The position numbers and the translations under genes were made by a program. A stretch of DNA of 64,000 nucleotides, taken from Rhodamnia argentea (Eukaryota; Streptophyta; Magnoliopsida; Myrtales; Myrtaceae). Positions 12,601 through 22,075 of this stretch are shown here, in pieces. Positions within the stretch are counted from its first letter, which is position 1; each line of letters starts with the position of its first letter. The stretch is from NCBI RefSeq assembly GCF_020921035.1, contig NC_063151.1, positions 20,590,934 through 20,654,933 on the forward strand. Direction: 5' to 3'. The notes beneath the pieces were generated by a model. That model did no database searches, was not told where the DNA came from, and saw only the letters and a program-made list of their open reading frames with translations.

Positions 12601-15600
12601 TGTGCACTCTTAACAAACTAGGCTTGGCCGAGTTGAAGCGAACCGATGGTGGCAAAAGAAAGAAAAATGAAAATCAACAGATTAAATGGGAAGGATTTTA
12701 GCTTCCGAGAGAAGCAAATTGAAGATTATTTATATTAAAGGAATCTACGCTTGCCCCTATCTCGAGAGAAACTTGACTTGATGGACCACATTAATTAGGA
12801 ATTGTTGGATAGATAAATGTTGGCTGTTATTCGGCTAATTTTTGTCTTGTAATGTCATGTTTAACATCATGAAATAGAAGATCACAACGGGTTTGAGGAT
12901 TATTTGTATTAGAGGAATTTTCCCTTGCCTCCACCCATCGAGAAACTTGGCTCGATGGAGTAAGTTGATTGAGAATTGCAGGAGAGATAAGTGTTGGGTT
13001 ATTCAGCTAATGTTGTGTTGTAACATCATGTTTAACATCATGAAAGTGAATTCCACTGTGGGTTTGATGAAGACTCAAACATATACGATAACCCATCTAT
13101 GATCAACAAAGTTTACTTGATGTGACATTTGTTTAACTTAAAGATGGGTCAAGTATGTGGTTTGGTTATATCATCCTTACTACGTGATAGTTGGAATACC
13201 ACTCAAACTGTTATTAGTAATTCCTCTAGGTCTACAAGTTTAACCTTTGATGAGGCTTGTGATTTGATTTTGAGTGGGGACACTTGTAGGAAAGAATCTG
13301 ATGAACATATGCATGTTGCTTTAGTAGATGAAGGTAGGGAAAGAACTAGTACTCGTGTTAGTAAAAGTAGTATAAATCCGAATAGACCTAGTCATTTTAG
13401 AATTGCCGGTATCGTATGTTGGAATAGTGGCAAGAGGGACATCTCATAATGGATTGCCTTAAGTTGAAGAAAGAGAAGGATAAGAGAATTAGAGTTGATT
13501 CTGTTGATGTTGTTGCGGTTGTAGCTGACTGTAATTTGGATACTACTGATTTTTTATTGTCTATTACCGAGGATTCGTAGTTTTACAAATAAATTGTGAA
13601 TTTTGATTGTTTGCTTCACGCTATACAAAATAGGAATTGATTTTCTACTTATTAGTACATAGAGAGTGGTGAGGATTAGTTGGGAAACAATACTGAGCAT
13701 GATGTTGTACGTGTGGGCTGTGTTAGAATTAGAATGCATAATGGCACAATGATGACATTAACTAAAGTAAGGTATGTTCCAAAATTAAAGAATAACCTAA
13801 TTTCTTTCAGTGCCTTAGATTCAACTAGGTTTTGGTATATTTTAGAACATGCAGTCTGAAGTTTGTTTGAGTTTCCCGAATGTTAATGAGAGGAATCAAG
13901 CACGATGGCTTGTATGAGCTTCAAGGTGAGATAGTAACGAAGTTTTTCCATGGAGTCATTGGATTGTGCAATATGCGTTTAGAGTACATTAGAGAGAAAA
14001 GTTTGAAGATTTTAAGTGAAAGAAATCTATTTTGTGGTTATGTGTTTGGTGATATGAATATACGTATGTGTTGTAACTTGAACGAACAACGGAAAGTGCA
14101 ATTTAGTTCGACTGTCGGAGAAACCACAGAGATTGCAAAGTTCATTCACTTGGATGTATATAGATTGACACAATTTCTTTCAAGGAAGAGTGCCATATTT
14201 ATGCTAACAATTGTGGACAACTACTCGAGAAAGTCTTTGGTATTTGTGCTTAAGCACAAGTTTGATGATGTTATTAGGATCATGTAGCCGACAACTTTGA
14301 TTGAAAATGAGACCGGCAAGACAATAAAGTATGTGCGGACTATTAGTAGCATAGAGTTATGCTCGAAGCTATTAAAGTGATTTTGGAAAATTACCAAAAA
14401 AAATCTTAAATCTATTATAATTCTGCTAATTTAATCTAGACATTTTAATTATGTCAATTGAGTCATAAACCATTTCATATTTTATCAATTGAGTTCATCC
14501 AACCAATTGTGGCCCAAAATTGATGGCATGGATGTCGGTTGTCCATTGACCATCCCATGTGACATTGCTGGTGTTGACATGATTTTTTTGAAAATTTTCT
14601 TTTCTTTTCTACCATTTTTTTTTTCATTATTGTTAAGGGCTGGTAGGAGGCCATCGGCTACCAGCCGATGCCCGATGCCCGACGACGTCCTCTACTTGCT
14701 GGGCATGGGTTGTGGGCCCTCGTACATATTTGTTCAGATTTGAGCGAGAATCTCAAGCCCTTATCCAGTGGGTGGCAAGGGCCACGAACCTCGCCCAGTA
14801 TACGGCATAGGTAGCCGGGCTCGACGGTGATCGCCGACCTCCGTCCAACCTTAGCAATAAAAAAAGGAAAAAAAAAAACAGTAAAACTTTTTTATTGGTT
14901 GATAAAAATTCCAATGAATGGCCGGCATCCGCGCCATGTAGGATAGTCGATGAATGACTGGCATCCTTGTTATCAATTTCAAATCAAAATTAACTAGATG
15001 GACTCCGGTGATAAAATGTAAAAATATTTAAGACTAAATTAGCGTAATTAAAAAATTTGGGATTAAACTGGAGGACTCTTTTGGTAATTTTTCGAACAAA
15101 TTCTACATAATAAAGACATGGTGAGACATCGCACTAGTGCTAGTGGATCACAACATGTTACAAAGTTTATAAAAAAAAACATTAAATTCTCTCTAGTGTT
15201 GTTATATCTAGGAGATTCCTAGCAAACGCTTAGTACGACAAGCTACCTAATAAATATATCCACATCGATTGCGGTTAGATGTCAAATTCCTGAATAAGTA
15301 TGGCGAAGTAATGTTACTGATTATTCTGTTGTTAGAATATGTAGTTGTCCATATAATGTTCAAGTAAATGGTGATAAGCTCGATGGAAGGACAAAAAAAT
15401 ATGCTCCTAAGCTATGCACATGGTGAAGAGCATCCAATTGTGGTGCTTGAAATTAACTTCAGTTTTCAGCAAAGAAGTTACATTGAAGAGTCTCTGATAC
15501 TTCTAGATGTGAGTGTTATTGGCCGGTGTAGCTCAAGGTGGAGTTCCATCTAGAAACTTTTGAGGTAACGGGTACTAGCGGAGTAATCGACATTAATGGT

Positions 15601-18600
15601 GCTTGTGGTGAGGTGGACTCTGTAGAACTAGCAGTTATTGCAACCGCTGAACTTGACATGGTACTTATTCGATCTTCTAACGGATATGGATGCCATAATG
15701 ATTTTGTTTTATCTGTGGTTGATGAGGTTATGTTAGAAAATCCTTGTGAAGCGGTTAAAGGTGCAAGTGGAGGTTGTACTTTTATGAGGTGTACAGTTAT
15801 AGGTAATTTCAATCGAGACTTGGACTTAAAAGATATCTGTGATGGTTAAGCCCAAGAGGGGCCATGGAAGAGTAGTAGTGAAATTTGAATTTACAGCGAA
15901 GCAATTATGACTTGACTCTAGGCGAAGGTGGAGATTGTTAAAAAAATGTCGCAAGTTTGAGCCCAACAAATGAAACTTTCCTTATTTGAATAAATTTCCT
16001 TATTAGAGTTGTTTCCTAATTCAGTGGTTTAAAATTAAGAATATATTTTCTATTTTAGATCCAATTCTTGTATATATATGAGAAGTGTGACTTCTCATGA
16101 AGAGTATCCAAGAGACGACTTTTTCGTGAATGACACCATGAGATTTTTTTGTGCGAAAACCAATTAAATATTGTGAGTAAGATTCGGGAATTCAATTATA
16201 AAATTGAGAGATTATTTCTTGAGAAATCATGGGGCTAAACAATATTTGAGGTTATTGGGTGTAATTTATGGTTGGAAACACTAAGAGTGCTTTAGTAACT
16301 CGAGTGTGATTGTAATTTCCGTTGTATTGCTTGATCTATAGTGGAATCATTTTTTATTCTGCTCATAGATAAAGGTCACACCAGCCGAAACACGTAAATT
16401 TAGTGTCTGATTTATTTTCTTATTCGTTTTATTTTACTGTTCGGCCGGTTGTCTCCACAATTATTTTGATGGAAAATAATTTTATTATTTATAAATAAGA
16501 GTAAGTTTTATGGATGCCGCATTATCCATTTTTTTTTAGCAATTTAAGCAAAGTCCCACGTACAAGTACAAGTCCAAACTGCTAAAATAACACTATAGAC
16601 AAACCATGCAGAAAGTGTGCTTATATAACGTAGAAAACTGACATAAAGGTAAACTTCATCTTGGTTTTTTTTTTTTTTTGCATCAGCTTTTGAACGTATT
16701 GTCATACCTTCAAAAGCATCGAAACTTGTGAATGGTTTAAGTATAATCAACTAAGCATTAGGTCGCAATAAGATCTATTTCTTGAACTTTTTGTGTACTC
16801 AACCTGTGAAAAATAAGTTTCTATACTATTATACAACCTCAATTTGTTTTTCCAAGAGTCAAAAAACTCTCTTTCACCTTCCGCAGAAAAAGCTTCCAAA
16901 ATCAAGAACTCGTTTTATTTATTGTCCCTTCAATCTCTAATCTCTAGTTCACTTAATATTCAGAGTAAGGGTGGCAAATGAGCTTGGAGCTGGGAACAGC
17001 AGGGCCACAAAATTTGCAACCATCGTGTCGGTTGTGCAATCAACAGTTATCGGTTGCTTCTTCTGTGCTCTCATCATGGTTTTGCATGACAAATTTGCAT
17101 ACATTTTCACTTCTTCTGCTGATGTTCTTGAAGAAGTGGACAAGCTCTCCTATCTTCTAGGCATCACCATACTACTCAACAGTGTTCAGCCCGTTCTATC
17201 AGGTAAACCTTCAAAACCATCTATTAATATACAGGTTTTCTGCAAGTCTTCTTTTCCATATATCCATTTGTGGAAGATCACATGATGTAATGGTGAAAAT
17301 GAAATTTCTGTGACATTGTTGTCTGGTTGATCATAAGGGTCCATTCAAAGAAAAGGAAATGGTATTTTCGGTACAAGTTAGGTATTGACGTACGGACAAG
17401 TTCGACAAAGTGAGATATTTGAAATGCTTAGCACTAACCCAATTGATCATTTGGTGATTTGTTATTAGCATCCAATATAACCTTAAACTAGAATCTTACA
17501 AACAAAGCATGATATTCATAGAACAAATGGCTTGATTCCATCTAGAATTTACTCAAAGTAAGCATAACAAAACTTCAACTCTATTTGGATCCCTCTCACT
17601 ACAACTCAAATTAGCTGCATGAGATTTAGGGTCGGTTGGACTAGTTAGAGGCGGTTTCCTCTATGAGCAGTAATTTCTTTTCACTTTACATCATACACTC
17701 GAGTTTCATCGATGCGACAGGAGTTGCCGTTGGATCGGGATGGCAAGCCTATGTTGCATTTATCAATTTGGGATGCTACTATGTTGTCGGCCTACCTCTT
17801 GGATTTCTCATGGGATGGGTTTTCCACTTAGGTGTTGTGGTAAAATTTTAGATCCTTTGTTTAACTTATCACTTCATTTTTTTTTAATATGCTCTATTAG
17901 ATTGGCTCCATTTCTTTCGCGAAAAATATGACGTTTTTGGAAAATGACATTTCTCAAGAAATAGACAATATTTTCCGGTGTTTGGCTGAGATTTGAAAAT
18001 ATTTTTGTGTAGTAAGGAAAATCTATTTTTATTTTCCGTGTCTTGTTTGGTCGAACATTGTTGACATGGAGACCACTTGTTCTACAGGGAGACCACTCAT
18101 TCTAATGTGGATAATTTTTAATGTTTAAGTAAAAAATAATAATAATAATAATTATTATTATTCTATCTTTTTCTTTTTTCTTCTTCCCTAGCCACCACCA
18201 GTCGACAACGGCCATAGACGAGCTCGAGCTACCCGGATCAGTCGGTCCTCGAGCTTGCTGGCCTCGGGCAAGCCGGTGCTAGCCGAGATTTGGCAAGCCT
18301 CGAGCTCATTGGCCATCGCTGATGCCGACGACTAGCTGATGAAGAAGGACAAAAGAAAATAAATTGGAAATGAAGAAAATTTAAAAGAAAAAGACAAAAT
18401 GAAAGTTTATTAGAAATTTTGGATTTTTTTTAAATTGTTAAAAGAAAAAGGAGGATGAAGGAGTTTAGTTAGGAAAGATGAGGAAAAATAATTTCCTCTC
18501 TTCAAAAAGAGAAAAATCATTTTTCTCACTTTTGAAGATGTTTTTTTGGGAAAATTATCAAAAAAATTCTAAACTTATTACAATTGTGCCAATTCAACCA

Positions 18601-19697
18601 CAAACTTTTTTTTTTTAGCCAATTCAATCCTAAACCTATTATAATTGTGCAAATTCAATCAATCCGACTAATTTTGACCAACCGATACTAGCGTAGATTT
18701 TTTTACACAATGTTTTAATATTTCTCCAATTATGTATTTATTTTTTAATTCTTAATTTTTTTCCTTTTTTTTGTCTTTTCTTTTGTTAGGGTTGGCGGGA
18801 GGCCACTAGCCACCGGATTAGGGCAAGGGCTCGCAACCATCACCTAGTGACCGACGGGGACCATGATTCCTCGTTGGCTACAACGAGGGTCGCAACCCTT
18901 GCCCAACCGTGAGCGAGGGCTCATGGCCATCACCGGCCACTTGGTGAGGGTCGTGAGCCCTCGCCTAGTGGCGAGGTGGGCTCGCAGGCCCTCACCCAGT
19001 GGCTTGTGGCCTTTTGGTAGCCCTAACAAAAAAAAGCATAAAAGAAAAAAAAAAAAGACAGGAAAAAAATTACTAAAAATAAAATAAAATTAAAAAAATC
19101 TCAAAATTTTGTTAAAATTTCCCACGTCAACGCTGATTGTGCTATATCAATAATTTCTTGTCAAAATTGACCGGATGGACTAAATTGGTACAATTGCAAA
19201 AAGGTTTAGGATTGAATTGGCACAATTGCAGAGACATGATAATTTTCCAGTGTTCTTTCCATATGTGGAAAATATTTTCTTGAATAGTTTATTCCCTGTG
19301 AACCATACGCCGAAAAATTTGGGAAATATTTTTTCAAAAGTTGTTTTCCCTGAAACAAATGAAGCCTTATGCTCAATAATAAGATAATTTAATGAATGCT
19401 AAGGAGAAATTGGAATAACTGCAGGGTATTTGGGGTGGAATGATTTTTGGAGGCACTGCTGTTCAAACTGTTATATTGACCATAATAACAATTCGATGTG
19501 ATTGGGAGAAAGAGGTAATCTTCAAGCTTATTTCATTTTCTTCTGAAGAATCAAACATAATTTGTGTTTTGTACCGAATGAAATCTCATCTGCATTTTTG
19601 TGATAACGGCTGAACGTAGGCGGAGAAAGCAAAAGCGCGGGTTGCGAAATGGTCAACTCCGACCCTCGAAGATGATGAATCAGCAGGGGCTAGTTAA
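9628..19697 (+). CDS. DTX27-like: DTX-1: MATE efflux transporter, DETOXIFICATION 27-like
   Basis: Eight exons: 9628-9924, 10365-10906, 11207-11293, 11384-11440, 16964-17202, 17721-17839, 19425-19514, 19620-19697. All junctions are GT-AG and the frame closes to 502 residues, the usual length for plant MATE proteins. The start is the ATG of MATVDGNGDA, matched at the same place in DTX-2 and DTX-3. A hydrophilic acidic N-terminus (1-45) is followed by about 12 membrane segments. Hallmarks are [14 protein letters not shown] (70-83), [20 protein letters not shown] (100-119), CLENWYY (280-286, with the Glu thought to couple transport to protons), [12 protein letters not shown] and [12 protein letters not shown] (from 328). 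MATE proteins export organic compounds, metal chelates or hormones by H+ or Na+ antiport across the plasma membrane or tonoplast; the substrate here is unknown. Exon 3 has unusual Gly and Pro (YYGILILMPG; paralogues have YYRILxLMTG). Intron 4 holds a Copia element, making the gene 10 kb long. Confidence 0.93.
11441..11466 (+). repeat. (CT)n microsatellite at the exon 4 donor
   Basis: A run of CT dinucleotides begins within four bases of the exon 4/intron 4 junction of DTX-1. DTX-2 has a shorter version at the same place. It may affect splicing context; that is inference. Confidence 0.7.
11689..12191 (+). repeat. Left long terminal repeat of the Copia element
   Basis: Begins TGTTGAACATTTTATTGAG and ends GCAACA. 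It aligns end to end with 15936-16459 (shared blocks include GAAGAGTATCCAAGAGA, AATTGAGAGATTATTTC and GATTTATTTTCTTATT) but with many differences, so the insertion is old. Confidence 0.82.
12240..13060 (+). repeat. Foreign Copia-type fragment and a ~165-bp tandem duplication
   Basis: At 12405-12420 the text GTGGGAGATTGTTGAGATGC looks like a second polypurine tract plus LTR start, distinct from the host element. Further on, 12722-12880 and 12890-13050 are a diverged tandem duplication: both contain GGATTATTT-TATTA-AGGAAT and TGTCATGTTTAACATCATG-like text. No coding capacity. Confidence 0.5.
13108..13560 (+). pseudogene. Copia gag remnant
   Basis: The translated text contains RDSWNTTQTVISNSS and STSLTFDEACDLIL, typical of plant Copia capsid proteins. 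A damaged zinc knuckle (CWNSGKRD, then a frameshift) follows near 13420-13440; intact ones read CWNCGKxGH. It packages element RNA in living relatives; here it is broken. Confidence 0.8.
13870..14287 (+). pseudogene. Copia pre-integrase/integrase remnant
   Basis: The frame shows GIKHDGLYEL, then LKILSERNLFCGY and a zinc-binding CCNLNEQRKVQFSS. It ends with FMLTIVDNYSRKSLVFVLKHK, the start of the integrase core with its first catalytic Asp region. Stop codons and frameshifts follow, and the core is cut off by the nested MITE at 14385. Confidence 0.8.
14385..15095. mobile_element. Family A MITE nested in the Copia element
   Basis: Ends are GGAAAATTACCAAAA (left) and its inverse TTTTGGTAATTTTTC (right). 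Arms contain degenerate CCAATTxAxTCCTAAAC units and inner blocks with GTGACATTG and GGCCGGCATCCGCG. It sits inside the Copia integrase region, so it was inserted after the Copia element. Target duplication not resolved. Confidence 0.65.
15100..15935 (+). other. Rest of the Copia interior, heavily decayed
   Basis: Expected to have held reverse transcriptase and RNase H. I could not recognise their motifs with certainty. Open pieces at 15368-15553 and 15538-15849 carry no clear hallmark. The polypurine tract ends at 15935. Confidence 0.45.
15936..16459 (+). repeat. Right long terminal repeat of the Copia element
   Basis: Begins TGTTAAAAAAATGTCGC straight after a purine tract and ends CTCCACA. 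It is the partner of 11689-12191. Confidence 0.82.
17915..19367. mobile_element. Family D MITE in DTX-1 intron 6, itself interrupted
   Basis: The left end reads GGCTCCATTTCTTTCGCGAA and the right end is the inverse of GGCTTCATTTGTTTCAGG. The interior shares TTCCGGTGTTTGGCTGA and TTTGAAGATG blocks with the copy at 33447-34318. DTX-2 intron 6 (28198-28321) lacks the insert and shows the empty site. A second element sits inside at about 18545-19245. Confidence 0.7.
18545..19245. mobile_element. Family A MITE nested in the family D MITE
   Basis: Ends GGGAAAATTATCAAAAAAA and the inverse ATGATAATTTTCC. Arms have ATTCAATCCTAAACC units, and the loop is GC-rich with GGGCAAGGGCTCGCAACC-type repeats. 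The uninterrupted family D copy at 33447 shows where the insertion happened. An open frame at 18844-19087 is only the loop sequence. Confidence 0.68.
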
Positions 19698-20160
19698 AAC
19701 TCCCCATTTGAAGCTAGCTATCCAAATGACTCGGTGTTGCATGAATATAGTCGAGTATGGAAATGATTTCTCTGATTATTCATACTTAGCATAATTAATT
19801 TATTAATCAGTTGCCAGCTCAATACGACTGATCATAGTGCAATGTCATTTATCATTGATTATCGTTTTTTACACGTGTAGTTCTTTAATGTGATTGGCTG
19901 AATCTGTTTTACTAACGTTTACTATATATATCTCCCCTCATGTAGGTTTAGTGTAATAGCAAGGATGAGGCAATAGAAATTAAAACTATGTAGCCGTTAG
20001 TGATCTAGTGTCTAATTTGATGTGATTCCTGGAACTAAGAAGGCATCATGTTCATTTCGTTCATGGGCTTTCATATGTACCTTTGCTACGAGTCAAGCTA
20101 GGTGATAAGTTGGATAGTTGTTTCATTGTTGTCTTTCAATTCTCTTTTCTTCTTAGGAAA
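19698..20160 (+). other. 3' flank of DTX-1
   Basis: Homologous to 28632-29080 behind DTX-2 (shared text around AGCTAGCTATCCAAATGA, TTATTCATA-TTAGCATAATTAATT and the CTCCCCTCATGTAGGTTTAG block). I infer 3' untranslated and flanking sequence. No separate gene. Confidence 0.6.
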
Positions 20161-20330
20161 AAAGGAAATTATAAGTGTCATAATTTACATACGGCGTTCA
20201 CTTTAGAGCTAAAAGTTTTTTAGGGGTCTACTTGAGTGCCACTTTAGTGAAAATTCGATCACTTCTATGCCATTGGTGATTTCTTCTGTCGAAAAATTTG
20301 ATGGCTAACTTATCACTGAAGAAATCTAAT
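20161..20330. repeat. Interspersed repeat (family K)
   Basis: The block with CATACGGCGTTCACTTTAG and GAGTGCCACTTTAGTG recurs at 29090-29170 behind DTX-2 and at 40000-40090 ahead of DTX-4. Short and non-coding. Confidence 0.6.
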
Positions 20331-21390
20331 TTGCAAAAAGAGATATTGTTGGCCTTTATTCTCGCCCGCAAATTGAAGATTGGCCGTAAATTAGGGCCAA
20401 GAAGCAAACCTTGACCCCGATGCTGCCATCATCGTCAACTCTCGTCCTCGGCGCTAGGAACCACCCCATACAGTTGTCGAAGGCCTCGGGCAACACTGAA
20501 TCGAAGGTTGCCTAAGGCTGGGAAAGTCAGATCTGGGCTTGGCGATGTCGGATTCGACATGCGCCGCACAAAGACAAAGGATAAAGCTCGATGGCTTGGG
20601 GATCGATGCTCGGGGCGGTGCCTGGCAACTCAGTGCTGAGCTTGCGACAGCAAGGGAGCAGCAACGAGGCTAGCAAGTTGCTGTGGCGATGGCCCGCGCG
20701 GCGGAGATGATCAATTCCCGTTGGACAAAACAACGGCAGTAAATGAAACAGATAGGTAATTGAAAAGGCACGTGCCCGCGGTTCCCCTCTTGTGCTTTTC
20801 TTTTACAGCGGTGATTCCAGGGCGTTGGTTTGGGGGTTTGAAATTTCAAATTTTACGGCATATGAAAATGAGAAATTGCTTCCCTAACACTACCGTTAGG
20901 GACGGTAATTTTAACCGTAAATTCACACATTATCACCGCGTATTTGTATAAATTATTCATTGATTGAGAAACCGTACAGTGAGAAATAACCGACAGTATT
21001 ATCGGACTTTCGGATTAGCATCTTCCTTTAAAAACCAAAGAGAATATTTGATAGGTCATTCACCTTTTTCTGCGACTTTCTCTTTTTATCTTCAGTTCCT
21101 CGGTGGGTTATCTGTGATTTCTCAATGTTTACTCCTTGTTTGTCTATTGATCCTGCAAAGTTTTTCGTGTAGAGACCCAAAGATAGATGAAAAGGGAAAC
21201 AGAAGAATCGTGGGCTTTAATATGCTTCAGTGGGCGTGTACTAGTCTTTGTAATGTAGATGGGTTACACGCTTTGCGGAATTTAAGAAATTGTCAATGGC
21301 GTCCCTCGACTTTGACTTGATGGCGATGGTCTTCCTTGTTAGGGTTTTCACAAAGATCTGCACTGCTTTTCGCAAGGCATTTAATTTTTA
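20331..21390. other. Spacer without a recognisable gene
   Basis: A GC-richer patch at 20400-20730 gives open frames on the minus strand that lack any family motif. The rest is AT-rich and unassigned. Confidence 0.45.
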
Positions 21391-21620
21391 GCGACTCATC
21401 TAGTCATTCATTGTATAAGAAAATTAGGAGTCAACCCTGACATCTGGCACACATAAATTGCATTACAATTGGACTGACTTAAGTAGGGAGGCTTTGAGCT
21501 TAATCTAGACTAAGCTCGCAAGGGCACAAAATTTTATTTAAGCCCACTGAGCACATGATACGGCCCAAAGTCACACGTGCCATCAACATGTGATGATCTA
21601 ACTAGGATAGATTGCTTTCT
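21391..21620. repeat. Duplicated spacer block (family R), copy 1
   Basis: Text such as GACTCATCTAGTCATTCATT, CTGACTTAAGTAGG and GGATAGATTGCTTTCTT recurs at 29505-29790 and, more diverged, at 46233-46460. Each copy lies behind a DTX gene. Confidence 0.65.
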
Positions 21621-21639
21621 TCAGTTAAAAATCGCACGT

Positions 21640-22075
21640 GAGGTGCCGTGCTGTGTCGTGCCGTGCTGTTCCCACGTACCTTGCTTGTCAAACTTTTCCA
21701 GGATAAGAAAAGAAAATCAGAATTTCTTCTGGTCCCACTGAGCTCCTCCAGGTGCGCAGGAAAAGGTCCCTCGTTTGCACTTGTACTTGATGAAATACTA
21801 TTTACTACTCTCTCACCTGTCCCACGGTCGCAAAATAGACGAATCCCGAAAGACTCGTGTTTTGGATCACATGATTGCTGTTTGGATCCATGTAGGCCAA
21901 TGTGAGAAGTTTTCCAGCTTCTGCTCAAGACTTGATCCTGTCCAGAGGTTCTCGTCCATTACTGATCATTTCATTGCCTTCTAATTATCAGTATTTCTCT
22001 TTGCTCTCATTATCACAACCTTCCCTCTCTAGTGACCAAAACAAAAACAAAAACAAAAAAACCGCTGTTCCCTTC
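21640..22075 (+). promoter_or_regulatory. Upstream region of DTX-2
   Basis: Homologous to the last ~330 bp ahead of DTX-1 (GCCAATGTGAGAAGTTTTCC, ATTACTGATCATTTCATTGC, CTTCCCTCTCTAGTGACC). An A-rich leader (AAACAAAAACAAAAAC) precedes the start. I infer promoter and 5' leader; no clear TATA box. Confidence 0.55.

Larger units (their letters stand above)
11689..16459 (+). mobile_element. Decayed Copia LTR retrotransposon in DTX-1 intron 4
   Basis: Two related long terminal repeats bracket gag and integrase remnants in the order of Ty1/Copia elements. A purine-rich tract (GGCGAAGGTGGAGA) precedes the right repeat. Flanks are ATGAT (11684-11688) and ATTAT (16460-16464). The intact site in DTX-2 intron 4 (about 26950-26970) reads GAGTATAATCATTTAGATGG, which gives the original target ATCAT and shows that this element was inserted after the DTX-1/DTX-2 split. 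The element has many stops and a nested MITE. Confidence 0.87.

Noticed and set aside
18844..19087. Short open frames in GC-rich MITE loops (also 41595-41901, 33795-33980, 14489-14743)
   Set aside because: Loop sequence of foldback elements with GGGCAAGGGC-type repeats; no splice or start conservation.
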